Shown: positions 33,197-43,626, counted from the stretch's first letter. The stretch: DNA of 64,000 bases from Ligilactobacillus araffinosus DSM 20653 (GCF_001435375.1 NZ_AYYZ01000029.1:273903-337902), one strand, 5' to 3'. Notes: generated by a model not told the origin, from the sequence alone. Numbers and translations: made by a program.

Positions 33197-34375
33197 TTGA
33201 AAAAAGTAATTTACATTTGGCTCATTAGTTTAATGTCACGGTGGAAACGGGTTAAAGACCCGCAAGACGTTGTGTACTTGATGAGTTTTGCGGGAAATGA
33301 ACATTTAATTAAAGCGTTTGCCGATTTAGCAAAGCAGTTAGGAAGAAATTTTACCGTTTTATATTTGCCGCAGTGTCAAACAGCAGCAGCGAAGCTTGCA
33401 GCTAAGGGGATTCAGACTGTTGAATTTGCGGATGGTTTTGATTTTTTATTGCATAAATTACAAATTGTAATGCAGGCGCGGTTATTATTGTGTGATAACT
33501 ATTATGCGTTTTTGAGTGGCTGTGCTTTTAATCAGCAACGAACCCATGTCGTTCAACTCTGGCATGCTAATGGTGCGATCAAAACGTTTGGCTGGGAAGA
33601 ATTAACCACGTCTCAACGTTCAGCAGCAGATAAGCGCCGTTTCCAAAAAGTTTACGATCAGTTTGATGAATATTTGGTCGGATCAAAGAAGATGGCACAG
33701 GTATTTGCGCAAAGTTATCATGTTCCGCAAACCCGAATGAATGTGATAGGGTATCCACGGACAGATCAATTGTTTAATAAAAGTTGGCAAATACAAGTTT
33801 CTCAAAAAATTAAAACTCAATATCCTTGTCTTATCGGGAAAGAATTAATTTTGTATACACCAACTTACCGAGAAGATAAGACAGGAAAACCAACAATGAA
33901 CCTTCCTGAAGATTTTAAACAATTTGTTAATCAATTATCCGGTAACCAACGATTAATCATTAAACTGCATCCGCATGTTAAAGCGGTTGAAAAACAATTA
34001 AAACAGCAGCTGAATTCAGATAAGGTCATTTGGGTCGATGATTTTAGTACCAATGACTTGTTGCTGGTTGCTGACCGGTTGATTACCGATTATTCATCGG
34101 TGATTTTTGATTATTCTTTGCTGCCAAATGCAAAGCAAATTTTATTTTATTGTTATGACTATGATCAGTATGCACAGCAAGTTGGAATTCAAGCCGATTT
34201 TAAGTCCTGGATTCCTGGGAAGATGGTAACAACCACGGCGGAATTAATTAAAGAAGTCCAGCAACCATTGGAAGCAACAGACTTTACACAGTTTAACCAA
34301 CTGTGGAATACAGCTAATGACGGTCATGCAACTGAGCGGGTTTTACAAAATGAACTGAAATACATTCAAAAATAA
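33197..34375 (+). CDS. CDP-glycerol glycerophosphotransferase family protein (TagB/TagF-like)
   Basis: 392 residues. These enzymes transfer glycerol phosphate from CDP-glycerol to wall teichoic acid precursors at the inner membrane face. The catalytic region shows VQLWHANGAIKTFGW (His-containing motif), YTPTYREDKTG, IKLHPHVK, and DRLITDYSSVIFDYSLL, the last three being hallmarks of the family. At 392 residues it is nearer to the primase TagB than the longer polymerase TagF. The start is a TTG with GAGGG upstream. It heads a run of five genes ending with tagD, which makes the CDP-glycerol substrate. Confidence 0.88.
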   Translation: MKKVIYIWLISLMSRWKRVKDPQDVVYLMSFAGNEHLIKAFADLAKQLGRNFTVLYLPQCQTAAAKLAAKGIQTVEFADGFDFLLHKLQIVMQARLLLCDNYYAFLSGCAFNQQRTHVVQLWHANGAIKTFGWEELTTSQRSAADKRRFQKVYDQFDEYLVGSKKMAQVFAQSYHVPQTRMNVIGYPRTDQLFNKSWQIQVSQKIKTQYPCLIGKELILYTPTYREDKTGKPTMNLPEDFKQFVNQLSGNQRLIIKLHPHVKAVEKQLKQQLNSDKVIWVDDFSTNDLLLVADRLITDYSSVIFDYSLLPNAKQILFYCYDYDQYAQQVGIQADFKSWIPGKMVTTTAELIKEVQQPLEATDFTQFNQLWNTANDGHATERVLQNELKYIQK

Positions 34376-34395
34376 TTAAGAAGGAGATCTCCAAA

Positions 34396-35559
34396 ATGCG
34401 GAAGCGAATTACAGTTCTGGGTTTTTTTAGTGAAGATATTGGTTTAACATGCTTTTTTAAAACGAATTACCGAGCTTTATTGGCTGACGGGTATGAGTTT
34501 AATATTATTAATATTGCAAATTACCGTCCAGCACGTGAATTGAAACATTTTGGAAACTATTATGAAGTTCCATTTTACTTTACCGATATTAAGGATAAAC
34601 ACTTTTTGCGGAAACGGCGGGCATTTAATCACCAACTTCATCAGGTTTACCAAGAATGCCTGTTAAATAGTGATGTAATTCATCTTTATTTGAATATGCT
34701 ATGTGATCCGGTTTCGATCGTTTATGCGCGCCGGCTTGGATTTGAGCGGGTGATTGTGCACGCATACTCGAACCTTGGAGGAACGATGAACCTGACCAGT
34801 CGGCAGTTGCAAAAGGTTGGCAGACGAATGGCGGAAGTCTATGGAACTGACTTTTTGGCAGTTACGCAAGGGGCAGCGGACTTTTTCTTCTCGTCACGAA
34901 TTCAACGCAGTCCGCGCTTTAAGTTACTTCCTGATGGAATTGCGGTTCGCAAGCAGCGTTATCACGAAGAACAGAATATTTATTATCGCAAACGGTATGA
35001 CATTAATGAAAATGACTTTGTAATTGGAAATATCGGGCGGTTTATTGATGTCAAAAATCAATCATTTTTGATTGACAGCTTCAATCTGTTTCAAAAGATC
35101 AATCCAAACGCAAAGTTAGTTTTGATTGGCGATGGGCCAAAACTGGAAGAAGTACGGCAAAAGGTTTATCAATTACATCTGGAAGGCCGCGTAATTTTTA
35201 CCGGCTATCTTGAAAATACGGAAGAAGTTCAAAATATTTTCGATGTTTTTGCCTATCCAGCCGAATCGGGCGGCTTATCGTTGGCGTTATTGCACAGCCT
35301 TGCAAATGGGGCGAAAGCAGTCGTTTCACAACGGCAACCAGCAGAGGTGCAAACGTTGGGTGCAGTAACGACGCTTTCAATTGATAATCCGCAAAGTTGG
35401 GCAGATGAATTTCACTCATTAAGTTTGGAGACGAGCAACCGGTTTGAACAAAGCTATAACACAATGAATGAATTGATCGAAAAAGGATATACGATTTCAA
35501 CTTCAACGAAGGCTCTTCGAAAACTTTATGGCAAACCTCAATTGGAGGATGATTATTAA
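34396..35559 (+). CDS. Glycosyltransferase family 4 (wall polymer/EPS)
   Basis: 387 residues. N-terminal Rossmann domain without a clear signal or TM segment. The C-terminal GT-B domain has VIGNIGRFIDVKNQSFLIDS, KLVLIGDGPKLEEV, VIFTGYLENTEEV and the nucleotide-sugar site FAYPAESGGLSLALLH (E..G....E spacing with ESGG). AAGGAGAT precedes the ATG. It sits 20 bases after the glycerophosphotransferase gene and 2 before the next transferase. Sugar and acceptor cannot be read from sequence. Confidence 0.87.
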   Translation: MRKRITVLGFFSEDIGLTCFFKTNYRALLADGYEFNIINIANYRPARELKHFGNYYEVPFYFTDIKDKHFLRKRRAFNHQLHQVYQECLLNSDVIHLYLNMLCDPVSIVYARRLGFERVIVHAYSNLGGTMNLTSRQLQKVGRRMAEVYGTDFLAVTQGAADFFFSSRIQRSPRFKLLPDGIAVRKQRYHEEQNIYYRKRYDINENDFVIGNIGRFIDVKNQSFLIDSFNLFQKINPNAKLVLIGDGPKLEEVRQKVYQLHLEGRVIFTGYLENTEEVQNIFDVFAYPAESGGLSLALLHSLANGAKAVVSQRQPAEVQTLGAVTTLSIDNPQSWADEFHSLSLETSNRFEQSYNTMNELIEKGYTISTSTKALRKLYGKPQLEDDY

Positions 35560-35561
35560 AA

Positions 35562-36770
35562 ATGCGGGCAGCAGTTATTGGATATAATATTTTTGCGGTC
35601 GGCGGAACAACGCAAAGTAATTTAAATTTATTAACAACCTTAAACCAGCATTATACTTCAACGGTTTATTTTAATTATTTACCGTTTAATGCCACGGATA
35701 TTCATCAATTAAAAAAACGGCATCATGGACTAGCAAAGACGCAATTTGCATTGATCAAAGATCTGTTTGAGCAGGAAAGCCAATCAGTGGGGCCATACGA
35801 TGTTATTTGGATTACGCGGGAAGATCTTTTTCCATTAAGTACAATTTTCCGCCATGCAAATCCGCAAGCGTTGATCATCGGCGAGGTTCATACGCCGTTA
35901 GCGCTTCTTGATGATAATCTTCCGGGATTGAATGATTTATCATGCGTCCGGGTTGCAACGCCATCAATCAAGGATGAGTTTGAAGAACGATATAATTTTA
36001 AACGAATCTACGTGCAAATGGTCGGTCTTGATCACTTAAAATGGGGCAAGATTGATGATCAATTAAGTCCAAATTTTGTGGTTCAAAGCCGATTCTTTGA
36101 AAAGCAAAAGGACATTATGTACAGCTTACGACTGATCAATGATTTGAAGCAGCATGGAAAGACAGCTTTTCATCTATACATTCAAGGAATGGGCGCGGAT
36201 GAATTTGATTATCGTAGCTACATTGACGGCAATCATTTACGTTCAATGGTTTCAATCAATCGGCCGCTTCCACAGCATTATACGTACCTTTCAACGTCGA
36301 AGTTTGAAACCCTCGGATATTCAATTGCCGAAACGGTTGCCCAAGGCCATCAAGTATTAGCCTATTTGGGCGATGATGATGTGATCTATGAAAACTTTAA
36401 AGATGTACCGATGGTTCATTGGATCGAAAAGCATAGTCTGGCTGAAGATGCTGAAAAAATGATCGCAATCAGTCAGCATGCGGTCACCACCGATGAATTT
36501 GAACAGTCCCAAGCAGCATTAAAGGCAATGGCAGCCGATTATTATTCAAAGTTTGTTGAGCGCACCCAGCAATTCGAAAATCTGGAATTTAATCTCCAAC
36601 CGTGGACGGATAAAGATAAACTTCAAATTCAGCAAACAATTGAAAATAAGCTTGGACCATTGAATCCAGGCTTGCCCCGGCGGCTGTATTACCGAATGAT
36701 CAAAGCGCCGATTTTTAAGAAAATTTTTGGATTGCGCTTTTTCCAACGGGTGAAGAAAAAAGTTAAGTAG
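35562..36770 (+). CDS. Glycosyltransferase (GT-B fold, GT4-like)
   Basis: 402 residues. It starts GYNIFAVGGTTQSNLNLL, the donor-domain glycine loop of GT-B enzymes. In the C-terminal half VVQSRFFEKQKDIMYSLRLI, YIQGMGADEFDY, and STSKFETLGYSIAETVAQG (the E.x..S..E catalytic block) are visible. It resembles poly(glycerol/ribitol phosphate) glucosyltransferases in layout, which would fit teichoic acid decoration. The tail is basic. It begins two bases after the previous gene, so the two are co-translated. Confidence 0.82.
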   Translation: MRAAVIGYNIFAVGGTTQSNLNLLTTLNQHYTSTVYFNYLPFNATDIHQLKKRHHGLAKTQFALIKDLFEQESQSVGPYDVIWITREDLFPLSTIFRHANPQALIIGEVHTPLALLDDNLPGLNDLSCVRVATPSIKDEFEERYNFKRIYVQMVGLDHLKWGKIDDQLSPNFVVQSRFFEKQKDIMYSLRLINDLKQHGKTAFHLYIQGMGADEFDYRSYIDGNHLRSMVSINRPLPQHYTYLSTSKFETLGYSIAETVAQGHQVLAYLGDDDVIYENFKDVPMVHWIEKHSLAEDAEKMIAISQHAVTTDEFEQSQAALKAMAADYYSKFVERTQQFENLEFNLQPWTDKDKLQIQQTIENKLGPLNPGLPRRLYYRMIKAPIFKKIFGLRFFQRVKKKVK

Positions 36771-36784
36771 GAAAGAAGATTTTT

Positions 36785-37819
36785 ATGACAAACTACGTGT
36801 TGACCTCTGATATTTATAAGGGCTATAAACATGCGGGCCCGAAAGCGAAAGCAGATATTAATCAGTTTCTTGGCGAAGTTGGTTATCAGATTTTGGATTT
36901 GGATCTGCCAATTAAACGAATTCAGAAATTAGGTTATCGAATCTTTAAGTTACCGCATTTATTTAAAAATAAAAATGCCGATAAGATTATTTTTCAATAT
37001 CCAATGTATACAGTTTTTTTGACAAAGGCGATCATTAAAGAGGTTCGGCGACAAACAAATGCCAAATTAATTTTTGTAATTCACGATTACGAAGCCATTC
37101 GGAAATATAAAGGCGATCAAAAATTCTTTAAGGATGAGGTGGCAATTTTTAATGCCGCTGATTGCCTTATTGTACATAGTCAGGCAATGAAGGACAAAAT
37201 GCGTCAAAACGGAGTAACAACGCCCATGGTAATTCTTGGGGCCTTTGACTATTACAATCCGCAAAAACTGGTTGAAAATCATGAATATCACCAGTCAATT
37301 TGCTTTGCAGGTAATCTTGAAAAGTCTTCTTTCCTTACCAAATTAAAATTGCAGCATAGTCATGCGTATCTTTTCGGAATGGACCCGGCCCCTAAATATC
37401 CAATCAATATTTCATATGAAGGTCTTTATCAGGCTGAAGAACTTCCAAAACATTTAAAGGGTGATTTCGGACTGGTTTGGGATGGAACATCGCTTGATGG
37501 TGATGGCGGGATTTATGCAGATTACCAGCACTATAATGCGCCGCATAAAACATCTTTATATTTGAGTTCTGGAATGCCGGTCATTGTTTGGAATCAGGCG
37601 GCAATCAGTAAGTTTGTTCTTGATGAGCATGTCGGGATTGCGGTTGAAAGTCTTGAAAATCTTGACGAAACCTTGCAAAATATTAGTGCAGATGAATATT
37701 TTGAATTCCAAGCCAATGCACAAAAGTTAGCCGTAAAATTACGGAATGGAATGATGATCAAAAATGCGATTCATCAAGCTGAAGAAATCATCGATCAGAA
37801 TGGAGTGAAGACAAAATGA
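36785..37819 (+). CDS. Gtf3/galactofuranosyltransferase-like glycosyltransferase
   Basis: 344 residues. Phrases such as FQYPMYTVFLTKAI, KLIFVIHDYEAIRKYK, LIVHSQAMKDKM, ISYEGLYQAEELPKHL, FGLVWDG and YNAPHKTSLYLSSGMPVIVW are typical of the Gtf3-like and beta-1,6-galactofuranosyltransferase group that extend glycans on proteins or wall polymers in lactic acid bacteria. No membrane segment. It overlaps tagD by four bases (ATGA). Sugar specificity unknown. Confidence 0.85.
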   Translation: MTNYVLTSDIYKGYKHAGPKAKADINQFLGEVGYQILDLDLPIKRIQKLGYRIFKLPHLFKNKNADKIIFQYPMYTVFLTKAIIKEVRRQTNAKLIFVIHDYEAIRKYKGDQKFFKDEVAIFNAADCLIVHSQAMKDKMRQNGVTTPMVILGAFDYYNPQKLVENHEYHQSICFAGNLEKSSFLTKLKLQHSHAYLFGMDPAPKYPINISYEGLYQAEELPKHLKGDFGLVWDGTSLDGDGGIYADYQHYNAPHKTSLYLSSGMPVIVWNQAAISKFVLDEHVGIAVESLENLDETLQNISADEYFEFQANAQKLAVKLRNGMMIKNAIHQAEEIIDQNGVKTK

Positions 37820-38220
37820 AACGGGTAATTACATACGGAACATTTGATTTGCTTCACTATGGTCACGTTAATTTACTGCGGCGAGCTAAGGAATATGGCG
37901 ACTACTTGATTGTGGGGCTTTCAACGGATGAATTTAATTGGAAATCAAAACATAAAAAAGCATATTTTGATTATGCTAAACGCAAGCAGCTTTTAGAAGC
38001 GATTCGTTACGTTGACCTGGTAATTCCAGAGGAAAGCTGGGAGCAAAAAAAGACTGATATGAAAAAGTATAAGATCGATACCTTTGTGATGGGTGATGAT
38101 TGGAAAGGCAAATTTGACTATCTCAAAGATGAAGGCGTCAAAGTAGTTTACCTTCCACGAACCCCTGAAATCAGTACAACACAAATTAAAACGGATTTAA
38201 ATGAGAAAAGAGGAAAGTAA
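37816..38220 (+). CDS. tagD: Glycerol-3-phosphate cytidylyltransferase
   Basis: 134 residues. It makes CDP-glycerol from CTP and sn-glycerol-3-phosphate. The nucleotidyltransferase motif [19 protein letters not shown] (HxGH) and the CTP-binding [12 protein letters not shown] (RTxGISTT variant) are both present, and the length is standard (about 130). Overlap with the preceding glycosyltransferase shows co-translation. It supplies the substrate for the transferase-like protein at 33197, tying the five genes together as wall teichoic acid-type polymer synthesis. Confidence 0.95.
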   Translation: MKRVITYGTFDLLHYGHVNLLRRAKEYGDYLIVGLSTDEFNWKSKHKKAYFDYAKRKQLLEAIRYVDLVIPEESWEQKKTDMKKYKIDTFVMGDDWKGKFDYLKDEGVKVVYLPRTPEISTTQIKTDLNEKRGK

Positions 38221-38221
38221 A

Positions 38222-39121
38222 TTGCTGATTGGATCACATGTAAGTATGAGTGGGAAAAAGATGTTGTTAGGGTCAGCTGAAGAGGCTTTCAGCTATGGCG
38301 AAAACACGTTTATGATTTATACAGGCGCACCTCAAAATACACGGCGTAAACCGATTGCTGAAATGAATATTCATGCGGGGCAAGCATATATTAAAGAACA
38401 TGGCATGTCACATATTGTTGTTCATGCCCCATATATTATTAATTTGGGAAATACTAAGAAGCCTGATAAATTTGCATTTGCCGTTGATTTTTTGCGGAAA
38501 GAAATTGAACGAGCTGATGCTCTCGGAGCAGATCAAATGACGTTGCATCCTGGCGCTCACGTCGGGGCTGGAGCGGAAGCCGCAATTGCGAATATTGCTA
38601 AAGGATTAAATGAAGTCTTGACCCCTGATCAACATGTTCAAATTGCGATTGAAACGATGGCCGGAAAAGGAACGGAAGTTGGCCGGTCATTTGAAGAAAT
38701 TGCATCAATGATTGATCAAGTTCAACTTAATGAAAAGTTAACCGTTACTTTGGATACCTGTCACGCAAGCGATGCGGGTTATGCAATTAAGGATGATTTT
38801 GAAGGCGTTTTGAACGAATTTGATCATGTGATTGGTCTTGAGCGGTTGAAGGTGATTCATTTGAATGATTCAAAGAACCCGCAAGGCAGTCATAAGGACC
38901 GGCATGCCAACATTGGATTTGGTGAGATTGGTTTTGACGCACTGAGTAAAATCGCCCATTTTGAAGATTTAAAGGAAATCCCAAAGATTCTTGAAACTCC
39001 ATTCATTGGGCCAGATAAAAATCATAAGTATGCTCCGTATGGATATGAAATTCGGATGCTTAAGGATAATCAGTTTGACCCTGAAATGCAGGATAAGGTT
39101 TTGGAGAATAAGGGAAAATAA
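38222..39121 (+). CDS. nfo: Endonuclease IV (AP endonuclease)
   Basis: 299 residues. It cuts DNA at abasic sites in base excision repair. Motifs: [13 protein letters not shown] at the start, [59 protein letters not shown] and PKILETPF, which together provide the three-zinc site. The likely start is TTG at 38222, with AGAGGA about 9 bases upstream, giving MLIGSHVSM; an ATG at 38201 would overlap tagD and lacks a good site. It is followed by repeat-element copy B. Confidence 0.95.
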   Translation: MLIGSHVSMSGKKMLLGSAEEAFSYGENTFMIYTGAPQNTRRKPIAEMNIHAGQAYIKEHGMSHIVVHAPYIINLGNTKKPDKFAFAVDFLRKEIERADALGADQMTLHPGAHVGAGAEAAIANIAKGLNEVLTPDQHVQIAIETMAGKGTEVGRSFEEIASMIDQVQLNEKLTVTLDTCHASDAGYAIKDDFEGVLNEFDHVIGLERLKVIHLNDSKNPQGSHKDRHANIGFGEIGFDALSKIAHFEDLKEIPKILETPFIGPDKNHKYAPYGYEIRMLKDNQFDPEMQDKVLENKGK

Positions 39122-39126
39122 GTCAA

Positions 39127-39303
39127 GGTGTGACCACCCAATAAAAATAAGCGTGGTGGAAGCAGAAAAGTAAATGAATTGCGATGCATAGATGCGGATT
39201 TTTCGGACTTTACTAGCTTTGTGTCGTAGCTCGTTTGTTTTGAAATTCGATTATGCAAATATAGCAATCGCGACTGTAATTGTTTTACAATCGCGATTTT
39301 TTT
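39127..39303 (+). repeat. Dispersed 3'-UTR element, copy B
   Basis: It begins 6 bases after the nfo stop. Blocks shared with copy C: GTGTGACCA, AAGCGTGGTGGAAGCAGAAA, ACTAGCTTTGTGTCGTAGCT region and TTATGCAAATATA. Possible helices: AATAAGCG (39146-39153) with CGTTTGTT (39232-39239); TGGTG with TACTA; AGCT...AGCT around GTGTCG. It ends in the terminator at 39266. Confidence 0.75.
39266..39303. terminator. Intrinsic terminator of nfo (bidirectional)
   Basis: AATCGCGACTGTAA and TTACAATCGCGATT form a hairpin with one internal mismatch, followed by a run of seven T. Confidence 0.85.
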
Positions 39304-39505
39304 AAATGAACAAAACACTGCAGAAAAGAATCAGGTCAAGGATAACGGACCAAATTAGAATTTTCTTTGGATAAAATTTCCGGTAAAAAGTAATGTAAAA
39401 GTATGTTTTCCCAAAATTAAAAAATTTTCCCATCCAGAAGTAAAGAAAATAGAGAATTTCAACTAAAATCAGGAATGCCAAAATTGTTGCTAAGATATGA
39501 TGCAT
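39302..39505 (-). CDS. Small membrane protein, 67 residues
   Basis: MHHILATILAFLILVEILYF starts a first helix; a loop with aromatic and basic residues (KTYFYITFYRKFYPKK) follows, then a second helix (ILIWSVILDLILFCSVLFI). The ATG at 39503-39505 has AAGGAG upstream at proper spacing, which supports a real gene. It is convergent with nfo across the shared terminator. Family unknown. Confidence 0.6.
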   Translation of the reverse strand: MHHILATILAFLILVEILYFLYFWMGKFFNFGKTYFYITFYRKFYPKKILIWSVILDLILFCSVLFI

Positions 39506-39664
39506 TTTTTGAACTCCTTGTTAAATCGTAATATCTTCATCGTACCACATTTAGCTGAAATTCAGGATGAAAATCCAGAAATTTACTGGGTTCACTAGAG
39601 AGAATATGGTATGATAACCGTAGTATAAATGCAAATTTAAACCGAGGTAATTGGAGGTCCAAAA

Positions 39665-40999
39665 ATGGAAATCAATATTGACAAGTATATTGCTGAACAA
39701 CCTGCATTGGAAGATATTAAAAATCAAAAACCAACTTTTTGGGTAAATCCGTATAAAGTTGCGGAAAATGAAATTTGGAATCATGAAGAACTTGGCTTAG
39801 CCGACATTGAAGCAGCCGAAGCAGATTTAGAACGTTACGCTCCGATGATCGCTAAACTTTTCCCGGAAACTGCAGCGACAGACGGAATTATTGAATCAGA
39901 ACTTGAGAAGTTAGACAAAATGCAAGCTGAAATTGAAAAGAATCATGAGTTTCATGGTCATTTATACATGAAAATGGATTCTGATTTACCGGTTGTTGGT
40001 TCAATTAAAGCTCGGGGTGGCATTTATGAAGTTTTGAAGCATGCCGAAGATATTGCCTTGCAAGAAGGTTTATTGAAATCAAAGGAAGATGATTATACTA
40101 AATTAGTTACTCCGGAAGCCAAGAAACTTTTCAGCCAATATAAGGTTCAAGTTGGTTCAACCGGAAACCTTGGAATTTCAATTGGGGTAACGGCGGCTGC
40201 ACTCGGATTCAATGCTATTGTTCATATGAGTTACGATGCCAAACAATGGAAGAAAGACTTATTGCGTGAAAAAGGTGCAAAGGTTATTGAATATGATACG
40301 GACTTTAATATTGCCTTGAAGAAAGGCCGGGCCGAATCCGACGCTGATCCAAAGAGTTACTTCGTTGACGATGTTAAGTCACGGATTTTATTTTTAGGTT
40401 ATGCAACATCAGCATTACGAGTAAAGAAGCAATTTGAAAAACAAGGAATCAAGGTCGATAAGGACCATCCGGTATTCGTATACAGTCCAGCAGGTGTTGG
40501 TGGTTCATCAGGTGGTACGTTATTCGGAATGAAAGCCGTCTTTGGTGAAGCTGCGCGGGTATTCCTTATTCAACCAACCCACTGTCCAAGTATTCCATTG
40601 GGGATGGTAACTGGTTTAAACAATGATGTTTCAGTAATGGACATTGGCCTTGACGGTAAGACTGAAGCTGATGGATTGGCATGTCCAAGCCCATCAACGT
40701 TCTCTGGCGATTATATGAAACCAATGCTTGATGGTGAATTCACGGTTCGTGATGGAGCTTTGTTTGATTATTTACGTGAACTTCATTCTTCAGAAGACAT
40801 GATGATTGAACCATCATCATGCGCAACGTTTGAAGGCCCAATTAAACTATTTGAAAACAAGTATGCAAAGCAATTCATGAAGGATAATGGTTTAGATAAG
40901 ATTCAAGATAATATTATTCATCTTACATGGGCAACTGGTGGTTCAATGGTTCCGGATGAAATTAATCAACAAAATCTTAAGACTCATTTAGACGATTAA
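39665..40999 (+). CDS. dsdA: D-serine ammonia-lyase
   Basis: 444 residues. A PLP enzyme turning D-serine into pyruvate and ammonia. The PLP lysine lies in GSIKARGGIYEVLKHAE; the phosphate-binding GSTGNLGISIG and the YSPAGVGGSSGGTLFGMK glycine-rich loop follow. The length agrees with DsdA (about 440) rather than L-threonine dehydratase. GGAGG lies before the ATG. It has its own terminator and no dsdC/dsdX neighbours. In lactobacilli it may serve D-Ser detoxification or pyruvate supply. Confidence 0.95.
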   Translation: MEINIDKYIAEQPALEDIKNQKPTFWVNPYKVAENEIWNHEELGLADIEAAEADLERYAPMIAKLFPETAATDGIIESELEKLDKMQAEIEKNHEFHGHLYMKMDSDLPVVGSIKARGGIYEVLKHAEDIALQEGLLKSKEDDYTKLVTPEAKKLFSQYKVQVGSTGNLGISIGVTAAALGFNAIVHMSYDAKQWKKDLLREKGAKVIEYDTDFNIALKKGRAESDADPKSYFVDDVKSRILFLGYATSALRVKKQFEKQGIKVDKDHPVFVYSPAGVGGSSGGTLFGMKAVFGEAARVFLIQPTHCPSIPLGMVTGLNNDVSVMDIGLDGKTEADGLACPSPSTFSGDYMKPMLDGEFTVRDGALFDYLRELHSSEDMMIEPSSCATFEGPIKLFENKYAKQFMKDNGLDKIQDNIIHLTWATGGSMVPDEINQQNLKTHLDD

Positions 41000-41017
41000 A
41001 ATTAAATTTTTAGGCAG

Positions 41018-41053
41018 ATCGAAAGTTGTTTTTGAGCAACTTTCGATTTTTTT
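41018..41053 (+). terminator. Intrinsic terminator after dsdA
   Basis: ATCGAAAGTTG, TTTTTGAG loop, CAACTTTCGAT, then TTTTTT. Confidence 0.9.
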
Positions 41054-41124
41054 GTGGTTGCTTGAAATGATTATAAAGAATCTAATTTTAAATTAATTGA
41101 TGTAAAAGTTAAGAATCGCCGTTA

Positions 41125-41138
41125 TGTTAACGTTTACA
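41125..41138 (+). promoter_or_regulatory. cre site upstream of arcA
   Basis: TGTTAACGTTTACA fits the CcpA operator consensus TGNNANCGNTNNCA at every fixed base. It lies 134 bases before arcA. Catabolite repression of ADI operons through CcpA is established in lactic acid bacteria. Confidence 0.7.
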
Positions 41139-41215
41139 TTCGAGCTATATAAATATGCAAAAAATCTTTTCTCATAAAAATAAATTTTATTGATTAAATC
41201 GTTGTATCCGGTTAC

Positions 41216-41227
41216 ATAACATGTTAT
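41216..41227 (+). promoter_or_regulatory. Palindrome upstream of arcA
   Basis: ATAACATGTTAT is a perfect 12-bp palindrome 44 bases before the arcA start. It could bind an activator or repressor (ArgR-type or Crp/Fnr-type ArcR are known for such operons), but it does not match either consensus well. Confidence 0.35.
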
Positions 41228-41271
41228 AAATAGATTTGTAAGGGAAATAATTAAAAAATGGAGATGATTTT

Positions 41272-42513
41272 ATGGGAAGTCCAATTCATATCACTTCGGA
41301 AATTGGGAAGCTTGAGTCGGTTATTTTAAAACGACCGGGACACGAAGTGGAAAACATTACGCCTGACACAATGGAAAGGCTGCTTTTTGACGATATTCCA
41401 TACTTGCCAATTGCTCAAGAAGAACATGATTTCTTTGCCGATACCTTACGTCAAAATGGCATTGAAGTTTTGTATCTTGAAAAGTTGGCTGCCGAAGCAG
41501 TTGCTGATCCTAAAGTAAAAGATCAATTTCTTGAACAAATGATCAGTGAATCAGGATATCTCAGCGGTCCGATCCATGATGCTTTAAAGGAATATTTATT
41601 GTCATTCGATAATCAAGACATGATTAATAAGATTATGGCAGGGGTTCGGAAAAATGAAGTTAATTTGACATATCAAAGCCTTCAGGAATTAGCTGAAGAT
41701 GCTGATTATCCGTTTTACATGGATCCAATGCCGAACCTATACTTTACACGCGATCCAGCTGCATCAATTGGAGATGGATTGTCAATCAACCGAATGACGT
41801 TTAAAGCACGTCAACGTGAGTCAATGTTTATGGAATACATTATCAAGTATCATCCACGGTTTGCCAATAAAGGTCTTCATGTATGGCGGAGTAGAAATCA
41901 TACAAGTCATATTGAAGGTGGAGACGAATTGGTCTTAAGTGATCATGTATTTGCAATTGGAGTTTCACAACGAACAACGGCAAATGCCATCGAGGATATT
42001 GCAAAGCATTTATTTGAAGATCATAAATCAAACTTTGATACCGTAATTGCGATTAAGATTCCGCATAATCATGCAATGATGCACTTGGATACAGTGCTAA
42101 CGATGATCGATTACGATAAGTTCACGGTTCACCCAGCAATCCTTACAAAGGGTGGTAAAGTTGATACTTATACTTTGCATCCAGGTAAGGAAGATGGTGA
42201 GCTTGAGATTAAGTACAACGATGACTTAAAAGAAGTCTTAAAAGAAGCCTTAGGGTTGGACGATTTGGACTTGATTCCAACTGGGAATGGTGATCCAATC
42301 GTTGCTGCACGGGAACAATGGAATGATGGCTCAAACACATTAGCAATTGCTCCTGGCGAAGTTGTTACTTACGATCGAAACTATGTATCTAATGACTTAC
42401 TACGGAAACACGGTATTTTAGTACACGAAGTTCGTTCAAGCGAGTTAGCTCGCGGTCGTGGTGGTCCACGGTGCATGTCAATGCCAATCGTTCGTCAAGA
42501 TTTAAAAAAATAA
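41272..42513 (+). CDS. arcA: Arginine deiminase
   Basis: 413 residues. It hydrolyses arginine to citrulline and ammonia, the first ADI step. Catalytic-core phrases: [26 protein letters not shown] (His and Glu/Asp), [14 protein letters not shown] and the nucleophile Cys in [10 protein letters not shown] at the C-terminus. The start ATG follows AATGGAGATGA. It heads arcABC and is preceded by a cre site and a palindrome. Confidence 0.97.
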   Translation: MGSPIHITSEIGKLESVILKRPGHEVENITPDTMERLLFDDIPYLPIAQEEHDFFADTLRQNGIEVLYLEKLAAEAVADPKVKDQFLEQMISESGYLSGPIHDALKEYLLSFDNQDMINKIMAGVRKNEVNLTYQSLQELAEDADYPFYMDPMPNLYFTRDPAASIGDGLSINRMTFKARQRESMFMEYIIKYHPRFANKGLHVWRSRNHTSHIEGGDELVLSDHVFAIGVSQRTTANAIEDIAKHLFEDHKSNFDTVIAIKIPHNHAMMHLDTVLTMIDYDKFTVHPAILTKGGKVDTYTLHPGKEDGELEIKYNDDLKEVLKEALGLDDLDLIPTGNGDPIVAAREQWNDGSNTLAIAPGEVVTYDRNYVSNDLLRKHGILVHEVRSSELARGRGGPRCMSMPIVRQDLKK

Positions 42514-42540
42514 AATTATAAGATAAAGGGGAATTTAATT

Positions 42541-43578
42541 ATGAGTAATTTTAAAAATGTTTTTCAAGGTCGGAGTTTCTTGGCATGTAAAGATTTCACT
42601 CCAGATGAAATCAATTATTTAATTGATTTTGCTTTACATTTGAAAGAATTAAAGAAAAATCATATTCCTCACCGTTACCTTGAGGGTAAGAACATCGCAT
42701 TATTGTTTGAAAAGACATCAACCCGAACACGTTCATCATTTGTAGTTGCTTCACATGATTTAGGCGCCAATGCAGAATTTATGGGCAAGGATGATTTACA
42801 ACTCGGAAAGAAAGAATCAATTGAAGATACAGGAAAAGTTCTTGGAAGCATGTTTGATGGAATTGAATATCGGGGATTTGCTCAAAAAGACGTTGAAGAA
42901 TTAGCTAAATATTCAGGGGTTCCTGTATGGAATGGGTTAACTGATGAATGGCACCCAACTCAAATGATCGCGGACTTCATGACAATTAAGGAAAAATTCG
43001 GTCATTTGAAAGGCTTAACATTAACATTTGTTGGGGATGGCCGGAACAATATGGCTAATAGTTTATTGGTTACCGGTTCAATGCTTGGCGTAAACGTTCG
43101 CATCTTAGCACCAAAAGAATTGCATCCTGCAAAGGAAATTGTTGAGATGGCCGAAAAATTTGCGAAGGAATCAGGAGCTAAACCAGTGGTTACTGATGAT
43201 ATCGAAGAAGGCGTAAAGAACACAAATGTAATTTACACAGATGTTTGGGTATCAATGGGTGAAAGCAACTGGGAAGAACGGGTTAAACTCTTGAAACCTT
43301 ACCAAGTCAACATGGAAATGTTCAAGAAGAGCGGCACCCCAGATGACCAAATTATCTTCTTGCACTGCTTGCCAGCATTCCATGATACAAACACTGAATA
43401 CGGTAAGGAAATTAATGAAAAGTATGGTTTGACTTGCATGGAAGTTACAGATGATGTCTTCCGTTCGAAATATGCATGGCAATTTACTGAAGCCGAAAAT
43501 CGGATGCACTCAATTAAAGCAATCATGGCGGCTACATTGGGTAATTTATACATTCCATCAGTTAAGATTGATGATTAA
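42541..43578 (+). CDS. arcB: Ornithine carbamoyltransferase, catabolic
   Basis: 345 residues. It converts citrulline and phosphate to ornithine and carbamoyl phosphate. Carbamoyl-phosphate site STRTRSSF, then HPTQMIADF, the ornithine-binding DVWVSMGE and [10 protein letters not shown] (catalytic Cys) are visible. Gene position between arcA and arcC shows the catabolic role. AAGGGG lies upstream and the gap from arcA is 27 bases. Confidence 0.97.
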   Translation: MSNFKNVFQGRSFLACKDFTPDEINYLIDFALHLKELKKNHIPHRYLEGKNIALLFEKTSTRTRSSFVVASHDLGANAEFMGKDDLQLGKKESIEDTGKVLGSMFDGIEYRGFAQKDVEELAKYSGVPVWNGLTDEWHPTQMIADFMTIKEKFGHLKGLTLTFVGDGRNNMANSLLVTGSMLGVNVRILAPKELHPAKEIVEMAEKFAKESGAKPVVTDDIEEGVKNTNVIYTDVWVSMGESNWEERVKLLKPYQVNMEMFKKSGTPDDQIIFLHCLPAFHDTNTEYGKEINEKYGLTCMEVTDDVFRSKYAWQFTEAENRMHSIKAIMAATLGNLYIPSVKIDD

Positions 43579-43626
43579 TTCTAAAATTTAATGTGAGGAT
43601 ATTTTATTAGTAAGGGGTCGATTACA

